From Polaribacter sp. NJDZ03 (lineage in GTDB: Bacteria > Bacteroidota > Bacteroidia > Flavobacteriales > Flavobacteriaceae): a stretch of 64,000 bases of DNA. Numbering within the stretch: the first letter of the stretch is position 1; each line of letters opens with the position of its first letter. This document shows positions 1 through 8,659 of the stretch, piece after piece. The position numbers were made by a program, and so were the translations under genes. The notes beneath the pieces were generated by a model that saw only the letters and a program-made list of their open reading frames with translations, was not told where the DNA came from and did no database searches. The DNA is taken from positions 3,335,001 through 3,399,000 of the forward strand of contig NZ_CP079195.1 in the NCBI RefSeq assembly GCF_019263805.1, given 5' to 3'.

Positions 1-944
1 TTATCAATTATTTAGAATCTAAAAAGTGGGTTAATGAACCTAGAAATTTATATGAGCCAATAGATTATATTTTAAAATTAGGGGGTAAAAGAATGCGCCC
101 AATTTTAACATTAATGGCGGCAGATATTTTTTCTGGAGAATATGAAAAAGCAATGCCAGCAGCATTAGCTGTTGAGGTTTTTCATAATTTCACCTTAATT
201 CATGATGATATTATGGATGATGCTCCTTTGAGAAGAGGAAAAGCGACAGTGCATGAAAAATGGGATTTGAATACAGGAATTCTTTCTGGAGATGCAATGT
301 TAATTTTAGCGTATCAGTATTTTGAGAATTATGAGCCTATTGTTTTTCATAAATTAGCAAAGTTATTTAGTAAAACTGCTTTAGAGGTTTGCGATGGACA
401 ACAATTAGATGTCGATTTTGAAACTAGAAATGATGTAACTATTGAAGAATATATTAATATGATTCGTTTAAAAACTTCTGTTTTAGTTGCAGCTGCTTTA
501 AAAATGGGAGCAATAGTAGTAGAAACTAGTGAAGAAAATGCGGACTTAATATATGACTTTGGTTTAAATTTAGGTTTAGCTTTTCAGTTACAAGACGATT
601 ACTTAGATACTTTTGGTGATCCAAAAACATTTGGGAAACAAATAGGAGGAGACATTATAGAGAATAAGAAGACTTTTTTATATTTAAAATCATTAGATAT
701 TGCCTCTGAGGAAGATAAGAATGCGTTGAGTGTTTTTTACAATCAAAATTTAACAGAGAATTCAATAAAAATTAAAGAAGTAACACATATTTTTGAGAAA
801 AATAATATTCCTGTTTTAATAAAGGAACAAATTAAGAGTTATACTGAGAAATCTTTTGATACTTTAAACGCAATGGATATCACAGAAAAAAACAAAGAAA
901 GTTTAAAGAATTTTGGACTTTGGCTAATGAATAGAACAGTTTAA
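1..944 (+). CDS. Polyprenyl diphosphate synthase, 5' end cut off by the window
   Basis: Trans-isoprenyl diphosphate synthase, which condenses isopentenyl diphosphate onto allylic diphosphates in the cytoplasm. The frame is open from base 3 with no start, and the family motif GGKRMRP spans the first in-frame ATG at 93, so the true start lies before the window. The first aspartate-rich motif (DDIMDD) and the second (QLQDDYLD) are both visible, followed by a GGDIIENKKT segment typical of the family. About 314 residues are present out of a usual 320-330, so little is missing. A second family member lies at 44509-45486. Product chain length cannot be read from the sequence. Confidence 0.93.
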   Translation, partial: INYLESKKWVNEPRNLYEPIDYILKLGGKRMRPILTLMAADIFSGEYEKAMPAALAVEVFHNFTLIHDDIMDDAPLRRGKATVHEKWDLNTGILSGDAMLILAYQYFENYEPIVFHKLAKLFSKTALEVCDGQQLDVDFETRNDVTIEEYINMIRLKTSVLVAAALKMGAIVVETSEENADLIYDFGLNLGLAFQLQDDYLDTFGDPKTFGKQIGGDIIENKKTFLYLKSLDIASEEDKNALSVFYNQNLTENSIKIKEVTHIFEKNNIPVLIKEQIKSYTEKSFDTLNAMDITEKNKESLKNFGLWLMNRTV

Positions 945-986
945 AAAAAAAACTAATATTTTATTTAATAATGTAATAAAAAGTAT

Positions 987-994
987 TACATTTG
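987..994 (+). promoter_or_regulatory. Putative -7 box (TACATTTG) for tRNA-Met
   Basis: TACATTTG matches the Bacteroidota TAnnTTTG element and ends 15 bases before the tRNA. No TTG is found at the expected upstream distance. The box overlaps a perfect 8-base inverted repeat (AATGTAAT, 7-base loop, ATTACATT; 970-992), which could be the end of the preceding gene's transcript or an operator. Confidence 0.5.
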
Positions 995-1008
995 CAGCCA
1001 ATTATTTT

Positions 1009-1082
1009 GGTCCCATAGCTCAGCTGGTTAGAGCATCTGACTCATAATCAGAGGGTCCTTGGTTCGAGCCCAAGTGGGACCA
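1009..1082 (+). tRNA. tRNA-Met (anticodon CAT)
   Basis: A complete cloverleaf of 74 nt can be folded. The acceptor stem is GGTCCCA/TGGGACC, the D arm GCTC/GAGC, the anticodon stem TCTGA/TCAGA with loop CTCATAA, and the T arm CTTGG-TTCGAGC-CCAAG; the discriminator base is A and no CCA is encoded. The paired first base pair (G-C) argues against initiator tRNA. Elongator Met is the likely identity; a lysidine-modified Ile tRNA with the same CAT anticodon cannot be fully excluded by eye. Confidence 0.93.
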
Positions 1083-1093
1083 CATTTAATAGC

Positions 1094-1125
1094 AAGCCTT
1101 TACAGAAATGTAGAGGCTTTTTTTT
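1094..1125 (+). terminator. Rho-independent terminator of tRNA-Met
   Basis: An 11-base stem (AAGCCTTTACA against TGTAGAGGCTT, one mismatch) with a GAAA loop is followed by eight T. It sits 12 bases after the tRNA. Confidence 0.85.
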
Positions 1126-1130
1126 GTTTT

Positions 1131-1846
1131 AAAAAGACATTTAATAGATGATTAAAACCTCATTATATAAGTTTGGAGAAAGAAACGGTTGTGGTTTAAA
1201 AAAGAAACCTTAATTTCTATTGGAAAAGAAACTGTTTTAATTCTTGAAAAAGCACGTAATTTATTATGAAACTAGAATTGATTAAAGTGGTAGGAATTTT
1301 ATGATATTGTTTCATGTTTAAAAATACGTTATCATAGACAAAAGTATTCTGTTGAATTATTTGTTAAGAATGAACTAAATAATCTTTTAATGGAGTTTAC
1401 TTTACCTTAATTTAAAGAGTCGTTCCCTTACGTTAGATGATCAAGATCGGTTAAAATAAGTATTTGAAAATTTATTTAAAGTAAGATGAAGTGCTTATTT
1501 GATAAATAGAATGAGCTAGCGTCTATGCATACTGCCTAAACTCTTTTTTTTAAATAAATTCATTTTTTCAGATGATTATTAATCATAGGAAAAATTATTT
1601 TTAAAACGGGAGGAAAAAATTGCTATTAATAAAGAAAAGTATATATATTTGCCTGATAAATAATTATAGACTATTTTGATTCCCAAAATAGCTAATTTTT
1701 ATAAGTAATTATAGAGGAGGTTTCTATATTTGATGTGATTATATCAACTGATACCACTTTATTTCATTTTGCTTCTTGTTAACAAAAAAAAACATTTGTT
1801 ATAATAAGCATTGTTAATATTAATTTTTAATCTGGGGGGATATAAA
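1131..1846. other. Gene-free, AT-rich, probably decayed region
   Basis: About 700 bases with no open frame of useful length on either strand. Three-frame reading gives short stretches broken by many stops, and I recognise no protein remnant, RNA gene or IS end. It contains one good promoter-like element (1620-1651) near its right end. It may be a decayed gene or an accessory segment. Confidence 0.5.
1620..1651 (+). promoter_or_regulatory. Putative Bacteroidota promoter (TTG-N21-TATATTTG)
   Basis: TTG at 1620-1622 and TATATTTG at 1644-1651 with a 21-base spacer fit the Bacteroidota housekeeping consensus. The transcript would start near 1658 and run about 190 bases before the small protein at 1847, leaving either a long leader or a short noncoding RNA. 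Confidence 0.5.
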
Positions 1847-2032
1847 ATGATAAAGAAAAAATATTTTGCATTTATAATAATGCTAGCATTTGTATACGTA
1901 GTTAACGCACAGGGAGGTAGTGTACCTCAACCTGCAGGACCACCACCGCCACCTGGTTTGGCGATAGATGGAGGTTTACTTTTCTTAGTAGTTTCAGGTA
2001 TTGTTTATGGAATAAAAAAAGTTAAGAATTAG
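1847..2032 (+). CDS. Small secreted protein with C-terminal sorting signal (PID-CTERM-like)
   Basis: A 61-residue protein starting at the ATG after a GGGGGGATAT purine-rich site; a longer frame opens at 1811 but lacks this site. Order of parts: N-terminal signal peptide ending VNAQ (about residues 1-21), a Pro/Gly-rich spacer (PPPPPG), the motif AIDGG, one hydrophobic helix (LLFLVVSGIVYG) and a basic tail (KKVKN). Motif, helix and basic tail form the tripartite layout of exosortase-type sorting signals; in Flavobacteria a variant with PID in this place is known as PID-CTERM. Here the proline is replaced by alanine. There is almost no mature domain. It overlaps the convergent riboflavin synthase by 11 bases. 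Confidence 0.72.
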   Translation: MIKKKYFAFIIMLAFVYVVNAQGGSVPQPAGPPPPPGLAIDGGLLFLVVSGIVYGIKKVKN

Positions 2033-2606
2033 TTAGTCTACTAACATATTTTCCAATAACATCAAATTCTAAGTTTACACAATCATTTAGTTTTAAAAAC
2101 TTAAAGGTTGTGTTTTCCCTTGTATATGGTATTATAGCAACACTAAATTCATTGTGTTTAGAGTTTACGACTGTTAAGCTAACTCCATTTACGGTAACAG
2201 AACCTTTTTCTATTGTAATGTTTTTATTAGAAGCATCATAGTTAAAAGTGTAAACAGTACTTCCATTTTCGTTTTTAATACCTACACAAGTTGCTGTCTG
2301 GTCTACGTGCCCTTGTACAATATGGCCGTCTAAACGGTCTCCTAATTTCATTCCTCTTTCTAAATTTACAAAATCATTTTTAGTTAAACTTCCAATATTT
2401 GTTTTGTTTAACGTTTCTTTAATAGCAGTTACAGTATATTCATCAGTTTTAATATTAACTACTGTTAAGCAAACTCCATTATGTGCAACACTTTGATCTA
2501 TTTTTAACTCATTAGTAAAATTACTTTTTACAGTTAAATGAATGTTGTCTTGTTCTTTGGTGATATTTGTAATTGTACCAAGTGTTTCTATGATTCCGGT
2601 AAACAT
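2022..2606 (-). CDS. ribE: Riboflavin synthase, alpha chain
   Basis: Dismutation of two 6,7-dimethyl-8-ribityllumazine molecules to riboflavin, last step of the pathway, cytoplasmic. The protein is 194 residues, normal for the family, and begins with the diagnostic MFTGIIE. Two lumazine-binding repeats are visible, each with the core NGVCLTVV / NGVSLTVV (about residues 43-50 and 139-146). The gene is divergent from pdxA with a short gap and its 3' end overlaps the small protein at 1847-2032. Confidence 0.95.
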   Translation of the reverse strand: MFTGIIETLGTITNITKEQDNIHLTVKSNFTNELKIDQSVAHNGVCLTVVNIKTDEYTVTAIKETLNKTNIGSLTKNDFVNLERGMKLGDRLDGHIVQGHVDQTATCVGIKNENGSTVYTFNYDASNKNITIEKGSVTVNGVSLTVVNSKHNEFSVAIIPYTRENTTFKFLKLNDCVNLEFDVIGKYVSRLTNS

Positions 2607-2665
2607 ATTTGTAAAATTTAGTTACTTTTGTGATATTCAAAAATAGGAATAATAGAATAGTTACT

Positions 2666-3700
2666 ATGGATAAATCTGATAAAATTATAGTTGGTATCTC
2701 AATAGGAGATTTAAATGGAATTGGTTTAGAAGTAATTCTAAAAACCTTTGAAGATAAAAGAATGCTAGATTTTTGTACGCCAGTTATTTTTGGAAGTACA
2801 AAAGTAGTTACTTTTCATAAAAAAGCATTGCAGTCAGATACTCCTGTTCATGGAATTACCTCTTTAGAGCAAGTTAATCACAATAAAATTAATGTATTAA
2901 ATATTTGGAAAGAAGATGTTTTAATCGAATTAGGCAAAGCAACTAAAGAATCTGGAGCGTATGCAGCAAAATCTTTAGAGATAGCAACGACTCATTTAAA
3001 AGAAAAAAAGATAGATGTTTTATTAACTGCTCCAATTAATAAAGAAACCATACAATCTGATACTTTTAATTTCCCTGGACATACTGAGTATTTAGAAGAT
3101 AAGTTAGAAGGGAAGAGCTTGATGATTTTAATGACAGATGCATTAAGAATAGGATTGATAACCGGTCATATTCCTATCTCTAAAGTAGCAGAGTCAATTA
3201 CTCCTACCTTAATTAAAGAAAAAGTAGGTACAATGTATGCTTCGTTGGTGCAAGATTTTGGTATCAATAAACCCAAAATAGCAGTTTTATCACTTAATCC
3301 ACATTGCGGAGATAAAGGAGTTATTGGTGTAGAAGATGATGAAATTATTAAACCAACTATAGACGAAATAAAAGAGTCTGGTAAGTTGGTTTTTGGACCT
3401 TATGCGGCAGATGGTTTCTTTGGTTCGGAAACATATAAGCAATTTGATGGTGTTTTAGCAACATATCATGATCAAGGATTAGCACCATTTAAAGCATTGT
3501 CTTTTGGTAGTGGTGTAAATTACACGGCAGGTTTAAGTGAAATTAGAACATCTCCAGACCATGGTACAGGCTTTGATATAGCTGGAAAAAACATAGCAAA
3601 CCCATCTTCTTTTAAAGAAGCATTGTTTGCTGCAATCGAAATTTATAAGACAAGAAAAGAATATAAAGAGCTTACAAAAAGTCCTCTTTTAGTAAAATAA
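2666..3700 (+). CDS. pdxA: 4-hydroxythreonine-4-phosphate dehydrogenase
   Basis: NAD-dependent oxidation of 4-phosphohydroxy-threonine in pyridoxal 5'-phosphate synthesis. The start is taken at the ATG giving MDKSDKIIVGISIGDLNG; an upstream ATG in frame (2630) adds 12 unconserved residues and lies within the divergent promoter space. Visible family motifs are GDLNGIGLEVI near the N-terminus, the metal-binding GHTEYL, YHDQGLAPFKAL and TSPDHGTGFDIAGK near the C-terminus. 344 residues is typical. Next is the YceD-rpmF unit with its own promoter. Confidence 0.94.
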   Translation: MDKSDKIIVGISIGDLNGIGLEVILKTFEDKRMLDFCTPVIFGSTKVVTFHKKALQSDTPVHGITSLEQVNHNKINVLNIWKEDVLIELGKATKESGAYAAKSLEIATTHLKEKKIDVLLTAPINKETIQSDTFNFPGHTEYLEDKLEGKSLMILMTDALRIGLITGHIPISKVAESITPTLIKEKVGTMYASLVQDFGINKPKIAVLSLNPHCGDKGVIGVEDDEIIKPTIDEIKESGKLVFGPYAADGFFGSETYKQFDGVLATYHDQGLAPFKALSFGSGVNYTAGLSEIRTSPDHGTGFDIAGKNIANPSSFKEALFAAIEIYKTRKEYKELTKSPLLVK

Positions 3701-3741
3701 AAAACTTTTAATAGAAAAGAGTGTAGAATAATAAAATTTTA

Positions 3742-3749
3742 TATCTTTG
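3742..3749 (+). promoter_or_regulatory. Putative -7 box (TATCTTTG) for the YceD-rpmF unit
   Basis: TATCTTTG matches TAnnTTTG exactly and lies 22 bases before the ATG at 3772. No TTG is present at 17-23 bases upstream, so the -33 element is weak. Confidence 0.5.
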
Positions 3750-3771
3750 CACGCTTAATTGATATTTGGAA

Positions 3772-4308
3772 ATGAAAGACTTAAAGGAGTTCGACATACA
3801 GTTTGTAGGATTAAAAGAAGGAATTCATTTATTTGAATATGAAATTAATAATACGTTCTTTAATGTTTTTAATTTTGATGAATTTGAAAGTTCATCAATT
3901 AAAATATCATTAAATTTTATAAAGAAGAGTACGTTACTAGATTTAACTTTTACAGCCAGTGGTTATGTAGAAGTACCATGTGATGTTTCTAATGAACTTT
4001 ATAAACAAGATGTTCAAGCAGTTTTACCTTTAGTTGTAAACTTTGGACCAGAATTTAGTGATGACAATGAGGAGATATTAATATTGCCTCATGAGGCGTA
4101 TGAGTTTAGTGTAGCTCAGTTTATTTATGAAATGATTGTATTATCAGTTCCTAATAAAAGAGTTCATCCAAAAGTTTTAGACGGAACAATGGACTCTGAA
4201 GCATTAAAGAAGTTAAGAGAATTAGAAATAAAAGAAGTAAAGACTGTTGAAGAGACAGACCCAAGGTGGGATAAATTAAAGAATTTAATAACAGAAAAAA
4301 AGACATAA
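3772..4308 (+). CDS. YceD family protein (DUF177)
   Basis: A 178-residue protein starting at ATG 3772 (the TTG at 3766 would add two residues). The family is the usual partner encoded directly before rpmF and is linked to 23S rRNA maturation and ribosome assembly; its exact role is unsettled. The family pattern is visible: an N-terminal beta-rich part with [14 protein letters not shown], then [12 protein letters not shown] with an acidic [12 protein letters not shown] block. The acidic C-terminus is also typical. rpmF starts one base after the stop, so translation is likely coupled. Confidence 0.87.
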   Translation: MKDLKEFDIQFVGLKEGIHLFEYEINNTFFNVFNFDEFESSSIKISLNFIKKSTLLDLTFTASGYVEVPCDVSNELYKQDVQAVLPLVVNFGPEFSDDNEEILILPHEAYEFSVAQFIYEMIVLSVPNKRVHPKVLDGTMDSEALKKLRELEIKEVKTVEETDPRWDKLKNLITEKKT

Positions 4309-4309
4309 A

Positions 4310-4507
4310 ATGGCACATCCTAAGAGAAAAATATCCAAAACTAGAAGAGACAAAAGGAGAACTCATTATAAGGCATCTTATCAGCAGATTGCTACAGACC
4401 CTACAACAGGAGAGTCTCACTTATATCACAGAGCTCACTGGCATGAAGGTAAATTATACTATAGAGGACAGATCGTCTTAGAATCGGCATCTGCAATAGA
4501 AGCATAA
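4310..4507 (+). CDS. rpmF: 50S ribosomal protein L32
   Basis: A 65-residue, highly basic protein with the classic [17 protein letters not shown] start and the YHRAHWHEG segment. It is the large-subunit protein L32. No CxxC zinc pair is seen, as in the zinc-free form. It follows the YceD gene with one base between and ends at a strong terminator. The plsX gene that often sits between rpmF and fabH in other phyla is absent here. Confidence 0.97.
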   Translation: MAHPKRKISKTRRDKRRTHYKASYQQIATDPTTGESHLYHRAHWHEGKLYYRGQIVLESASAIEA

Positions 4508-4528
4508 AAGAATTAAAAGTTTTTTTTA

Positions 4529-4556
4529 AAACCCTCATTAATTGAGGGTTTTTTTG
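4529..4556 (+). terminator. Terminator after rpmF
   Basis: Stem AACCCTCA / TGAGGGTT with a short TTAAT loop followed by seven T. Confidence 0.85.
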
Positions 4557-4620
4557 CGTTTTTAAAGTAGAAATTATTTCTTTTGATAATTTTTACCTTA
4601 AAAAGTGAAATAAATTTCAC

Positions 4621-4628
4621 TACTTTTG
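4621..4628 (+). promoter_or_regulatory. Putative -7 box (TACTTTTG) for fabH-accB-accC
   Basis: TACTTTTG fits TAnnTTTG and lies 33 bases before the fabH ATG. A suitable TTG is not found at normal spacing. Confidence 0.45.
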
Positions 4629-4661
4629 ATCTTCCTAACCACATGGAAAACAACTAAAATT

Positions 4662-5657
4662 ATGACAAAAATCACTGCAGCAATTACAGCAGTAGGGAAA
4701 TATGTTCCTGAATATGTTCTAACCAATAAAGAGTTAGAAACTATGGTAGATACTAATGATGAGTGGATTACCAGTAGAACAGGGATTAAAGAAAGAAGGA
4801 TTCTAAAAGGAGAAGGTTTAGGTACTTCTTACATGGCTATAAAAGCTGCGGAAGAATTATTGAAAAAATCAAACGTAGATCCTGCAGAAATAGATTTAAT
4901 TATTATTGGTACTGCAACTCCAGATTTACCTATAGCATCTACAGCGGCTTATGTGGCATCAGAAATAGGAGCAATAAATGCTTTTGGTTATGATTTACAA
5001 GCAGCATGTTCTAGCTTTTTATACGGTATGTCTACTGCAGCTAGTTATATAGAATCTGGTAGGTATAAAAAAGTATTATTAATAGGAGCAGATAAAATGT
5101 CTTCTATAATAGATTATAAAGATAGAGCTACTTGTATTATTTTTGGTGATGGAGCAGGAGCTGCATTGTTTGAACCTAATTATGAAGGTTTAGGTTTACA
5201 AGACGAGTATTTAAGAAGCGATGGTATAGGGCGAGACTTCTTAAGAATTGAGGCAGGCGGGTCTTTAATGCCAACAACTAAAGAAACTGTTGCAGCAGAT
5301 AAGCATTTTGTATATCAAGAAGGTAAAACTGTTTTTAAGTATGCAGTTTCTAATATGGCAGATGTTGCCGGAAAAGTATTAGAAAGAAATAATCTTACTG
5401 AAAATGATATTCAATGGTTAGTAGCGCATCAAGCTAATAAAAGAATTATTGAAGCAATTTCTAAAAGAGTAGGGATGCCATCAGAAAAAGTAATGATGAA
5501 TATTCAAAAATACGGAAATACTACATCAGCAACTTTACCACTTTTACTGGCAGATTATGAAAGTCAATTAAAAAAAGGAGATAATTTAATTTTTGCGGCA
5601 TTTGGTGGCGGTTTCACATGGGGAGCAGCTTACGTTAAATGGGCGTATAATTCATAA
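4662..5657 (+). CDS. fabH: 3-oxoacyl-ACP synthase III
   Basis: Condenses acetyl-CoA (or a branched acyl-CoA) with malonyl-ACP to start fatty acid synthesis. The start is the ATG giving MTKITAAITAVGKYVP; an upstream frame extension to 4626 is unconserved. The catalytic triad is visible at C116 (QAACSSFLYG), H256 (VAHQANKRI) and N286 (KYGNTTSATLP). The 332-residue length is normal. Just downstream are accB and accC, so the operon supplies both primer condensation and malonyl-CoA precursors. Flavobacteria make many iso-branched acids, so a branched-primer preference is possible but not readable here. Confidence 0.95.
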   Translation: MTKITAAITAVGKYVPEYVLTNKELETMVDTNDEWITSRTGIKERRILKGEGLGTSYMAIKAAEELLKKSNVDPAEIDLIIIGTATPDLPIASTAAYVASEIGAINAFGYDLQAACSSFLYGMSTAASYIESGRYKKVLLIGADKMSSIIDYKDRATCIIFGDGAGAALFEPNYEGLGLQDEYLRSDGIGRDFLRIEAGGSLMPTTKETVAADKHFVYQEGKTVFKYAVSNMADVAGKVLERNNLTENDIQWLVAHQANKRIIEAISKRVGMPSEKVMMNIQKYGNTTSATLPLLLADYESQLKKGDNLIFAAFGGGFTWGAAYVKWAYNS

Positions 5658-5676
5658 ATACAATAAATAAATAATT

Positions 5677-6156
5677 ATGAGTATGGACATTAAAGAGATT
5701 CAAAATCTTATTAAATTTGTAGCTAAATCTGGCGCTAGCGAGGTAAAGTTAGAAATGGAAGATGTAAAGATTACTATTAGAACAGGTTCTGGTAAAACAG
5801 AAACTACAATTTTACAAGCAGCTCCAATGGCAGGTATGCCTCAAGTAGCAGCACCTATTGCTCAACCGGTTGCAGCTTCTGAAGCAGCTCCACAAGCCGA
5901 AAGTGAAGATTCTAAATATATTACTGTAAAGTCTCCTATTATAGGAACTTTTTATAGAAAACCATCACCAGATAAACCTAATTTTGTAGAAGTAGGAACA
6001 GATATTTCTGTAGGAGATACTGTTTGTGTTATTGAAGCAATGAAATTATTTAATGAAATAGAATCTGAAATTTCAGGTAAAGTCGTTAAAATTTTAGTGG
6101 ATGATTCTTCTCCTGTAGAATTTGATCAGCCATTATTCTTAGTTGATCCATCGTAA
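5677..6156 (+). CDS. accB: Acetyl-CoA carboxylase, biotin carboxyl carrier protein
   Basis: Carries the carboxybiotin between biotin carboxylase and carboxyltransferase. A 159-residue protein with an N-terminal helical part (residues 1-45), an Ala/Pro-rich linker (about 48-78) and a C-terminal biotinyl domain with the biotinylation motif EAMKLFNE; the modified lysine is K123. The start MSMDIKEI at 5677 could also be the second ATG, two codons later. It sits 19 bases after fabH and 74 bases before accC. Confidence 0.95.
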   Translation: MSMDIKEIQNLIKFVAKSGASEVKLEMEDVKITIRTGSGKTETTILQAAPMAGMPQVAAPIAQPVAASEAAPQAESEDSKYITVKSPIIGTFYRKPSPDKPNFVEVGTDISVGDTVCVIEAMKLFNEIESEISGKVVKILVDDSSPVEFDQPLFLVDPS

Positions 6157-6200
6157 TAGAAAGAGTTTAGATTTTGAGTGTAGATTTTCTAACTCAAATC

Positions 6201-6221
6201 TTATAACTTATAACTTATAAC
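6201..6221. repeat. Three tandem copies of TTATAAC between accB and accC
   Basis: A perfect 7-base unit repeated three times directly before accC. It may be slippage-prone; no function is assigned. Confidence 0.7.
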
Positions 6222-6230
6222 TCTTAAATT

Positions 6231-7568
6231 ATGTTTAAAAAAATATTAATTGCCAACAGAGGAGAAATAGCACTTCGTGTTATTAGAACCTGTAAAGAAA
6301 TGGGGATTAAAACTGTGGCAGTATATTCTACTGCGGATGCAGAAAGTTTGCATGTAAGATTTGCAGATGAAGCAGTTTGTATTGGTCCAGCTCCAAGTTC
6401 TGAATCATACCTAAAAATGTCTAATATTATTGCAGCTGCAGAAATTACAAATGCAGATGCAATTCACCCAGGTTATGGGTTTTTGTCTGAAAATGCTAAA
6501 TTTTCAAGATTATGTGAAGAGCATAACATAAAATTTATTGGTGCTTCTGGTCAGATGATTGATCAAATGGGAGATAAAGCAAATGCTAAATCTACTATGA
6601 TTGCTGCCGGTGTACCTTGTGTACCAGGTAGTGAAGGTGTTATTGTAGACTTTGAAGATTGTGAAAAAATTGCAGCAGAATCCGGTTACCCAGTAATGTT
6701 AAAAGCTTCTGCCGGAGGTGGAGGTAAAGGTATGCGTGCTGTTTTGAAAGCAGAAGACTTAAGAGAAGCTTGGGATTCTGCAAGACATGAATCTAAAGCA
6801 GCCTTTGGTAATGATGATATGTATATGGAAAAGCTTATTGAAGAGCCAAGACATATAGAAATTCAGATTGTTGGAGATTCTTACGGAAAAGCATGTCATT
6901 TATCAGAAAGAGACTGTTCTGTTCAACGTCGTCATCAAAAGTTAACGGAAGAAACTCCTTCTCCTTTTATGACAGATGCTTTAAGAAAAAAGATGGGAAC
7001 AGCAGCTGTAAAAGCAGCCGAATTTATAAAATATGAAGGTGCAGGAACTGTAGAGTTTTTAGTTGACAAGCATAGAAATTTCTTCTTTATGGAGATGAAT
7101 ACGCGTATACAAGTAGAGCATCCTATTACAGAAGAAGTAGTAAATTATGATTTAATTAGAGAACAAATTTTAGTAGCTGCAGGTGTGCCTATTTCTGGGA
7201 AAAATTATTTTCCTCAAATGCACTCTATAGAATGTAGAATAAACGCAGAAGATCCATATAATAATTTTAGACCCGCTCCAGGAAAAATTGCAACTTTTCA
7301 TTCTCCAGGAGGTCATGGAGTAAGAGTAGATACGCATGTATATGCTGGTTATATGATTCCGCCAAATTACGATTCTATGATTGCTAAGTTAATAACTACT
7401 GCTCAAACAAGAGAAGAAGCTATTAATAAAATGAAACGCGCATTAGATGAGTTTGTGATAGAGGGGGTTAAAACAACAATTCCTTTTCATAGGCAATTAA
7501 TGGATCATCCAGATTATGTTGCAGGAAACTATACAACTAAATTTATGGAAGATTTTGTTATGAAATAA
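6231..7568 (+). CDS. accC: Acetyl-CoA carboxylase, biotin carboxylase subunit
   Basis: ATP-dependent carboxylation of biotin on AccB. The 445-residue length is normal. It begins [20 protein letters not shown], has the glycine-rich ATP loop [12 protein letters not shown], the [12 protein letters not shown] stretch and the active-site [14 protein letters not shown]. It follows accB after a 74-base gap that holds the TTATAAC repeats and ends before a strong terminator, closing the fabH-accB-accC transcript. Confidence 0.97.
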   Translation: MFKKILIANRGEIALRVIRTCKEMGIKTVAVYSTADAESLHVRFADEAVCIGPAPSSESYLKMSNIIAAAEITNADAIHPGYGFLSENAKFSRLCEEHNIKFIGASGQMIDQMGDKANAKSTMIAAGVPCVPGSEGVIVDFEDCEKIAAESGYPVMLKASAGGGGKGMRAVLKAEDLREAWDSARHESKAAFGNDDMYMEKLIEEPRHIEIQIVGDSYGKACHLSERDCSVQRRHQKLTEETPSPFMTDALRKKMGTAAVKAAEFIKYEGAGTVEFLVDKHRNFFFMEMNTRIQVEHPITEEVVNYDLIREQILVAAGVPISGKNYFPQMHSIECRINAEDPYNNFRPAPGKIATFHSPGGHGVRVDTHVYAGYMIPPNYDSMIAKLITTAQTREEAINKMKRALDEFVIEGVKTTIPFHRQLMDHPDYVAGNYTTKFMEDFVMK

Positions 7569-7599
7569 AACATAAATCATTCGTTTAAACTTGATATTA

Positions 7600-7637
7600 A
7601 AATAGAGAACACAATTTGTGTTCTCTATTTTTTTTTA
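7600..7637 (+). terminator. Terminator after accC
   Basis: A stem of about 13 base pairs (AATAGAGAACACA / TGTGTTCTCTATT) is followed by a long T run. Confidence 0.9.
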
Positions 7638-7660
7638 CCTTTATAGTCTAAGATATAAAG

Positions 7661-8110
7661 ATGAAAATAGACGGTATTGATAAAAAAATTATAAGAAGTT
7701 TAGTAAAAGATGCAAGAATACCTATTTTAAGCATTGCTAGAGATGTTGGTATTTCTGGAGCAGCAATTCATCAAAGATTAAGAAAATTAGAGAAATCTGA
7801 ATTAATAGATAGTTATCAGATGGTAATAAACCCAAAAGCTTTGGGATATACTACAATTGCTTTTGTAGGTGTGTTTTTAGAAACTACAGCAGTACTATCA
7901 TCTATCATAAAAAGACTTAAAGAGATTAGAGAAGTGGTAGAATGCCATTATACAACTGGTAATTTTACAATTTTTATTAAGGTATTGTGCAAAGACAATG
8001 TAGATTTAATGTGTTTGTTAGATACCAAGATAAAAATGATTAATGGTGTTACTAAATTTGAAACATTTATTTCTCTCAATCAGCAAATTGATAGACAAAT
8101 ACATATCTAG
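7661..8110 (+). CDS. Lrp/AsnC family transcriptional regulator
   Basis: A 149-residue regulator with an N-terminal winged helix-turn-helix (IDKKIIRSLVKDARIPILSIARDVGISGAAIHQRL region, about residues 5-45) and a C-terminal ligand-binding RAM/AsnC domain (about 65-140) with the YTTGNFTIFIKVLCKD strand pattern. Family members respond to amino acids and act as octamers. It is a single gene between the accC terminator and the receiver gene, so its target is not suggested by neighbours; autoregulation is common in the family. Confidence 0.9.
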   Translation: MKIDGIDKKIIRSLVKDARIPILSIARDVGISGAAIHQRLRKLEKSELIDSYQMVINPKALGYTTIAFVGVFLETTAVLSSIIKRLKEIREVVECHYTTGNFTIFIKVLCKDNVDLMCLLDTKIKMINGVTKFETFISLNQQIDRQIHI

Positions 8111-8234
8111 AATTATATTAAACATTAAAATTTTACCACTTAACGTGTTTTTGCTTCATGTAAGCTAACAAATATTTTTTTTCAATTTTATTGGTTCATT
8201 TTTACATCATCGAAAACAAAAATGTAAAAAAAAT

Positions 8235-8639
8235 ATGAATTCCCTCACCATATTACTTATTGATGATGATGAGATAGAAAGAATGAAGTTTAAAAAGGTT
8301 TGTTATGATAATAATTCCCTTTCTAATATTGTGGAAGCAGTAAATGGAAAAGAGGCCTTAAGTATTCTAAATAAAGCAGAGTATTTATTTAATATTATAA
8401 TTCTAGACCTACATATGCCTGAAATGAATGGGCTTGAGTTTTTAGGTAATTTAAAAGCTGATATTAGGTATAAAAATATACCTATAATAGTGATGTCTAA
8501 TTCTGATGATCATGAAGAATTAAAGAAGTGTTATGATTTTGGAATTTCTGGTTTTTTTACAAAGCCAGTACAATTTTCTAAATACGCTGTAAAAGTAGAA
8601 TCACTATTAAATTATTGGAAAGAGAATAAATATAATTAA
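8235..8639 (+). CDS. Single-domain response regulator (CheY-like receiver)
   Basis: 134 residues, receiver domain only. Acidic pocket DDD near residues 10-12, phospho-acceptor D58 (ILDLHMPEMNG) and the conserved lysine K110 (FFTKP) are all present, so it should be phosphorylatable. There is no output domain. The next two genes encode an HPt protein and a LytTR regulator with gaps of 20 and 17 bases, so the three are probably one transcript and one phosphorelay. No histidine kinase is encoded beside them. Confidence 0.92.
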   Translation: MNSLTILLIDDDEIERMKFKKVCYDNNSLSNIVEAVNGKEALSILNKAEYLFNIIILDLHMPEMNGLEFLGNLKADIRYKNIPIIVMSNSDDHEELKKCYDFGISGFFTKPVQFSKYAVKVESLLNYWKENKYN

Positions 8640-8659
8640 TTAAAATAAGATTAACAGAT

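Noticed and set aside
1009..1082. Initiator tRNA
   Set aside because: The first acceptor pair is G-C, whereas bacterial initiator tRNA has an unpaired first position.
4151..4420. Open frame of 89 codons on the minus strand across the YceD-rpmF junction
   Set aside because: It overlaps two well-supported genes on the other strand, has a Ser/Leu-rich composition typical of shadow frames and no ribosome site.
3742..4628. An internal plsX gene missing by deletion between rpmF and fabH
   Set aside because: The terminator and promoter between rpmF and fabH look normal and I see no remnant; the arrangement is probably usual for this group.
6201..6221. TTATAAC triple repeat as a possible CRISPR or regulatory array
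   Set aside because: Seven-base units without spacers are only a short tandem repeat.
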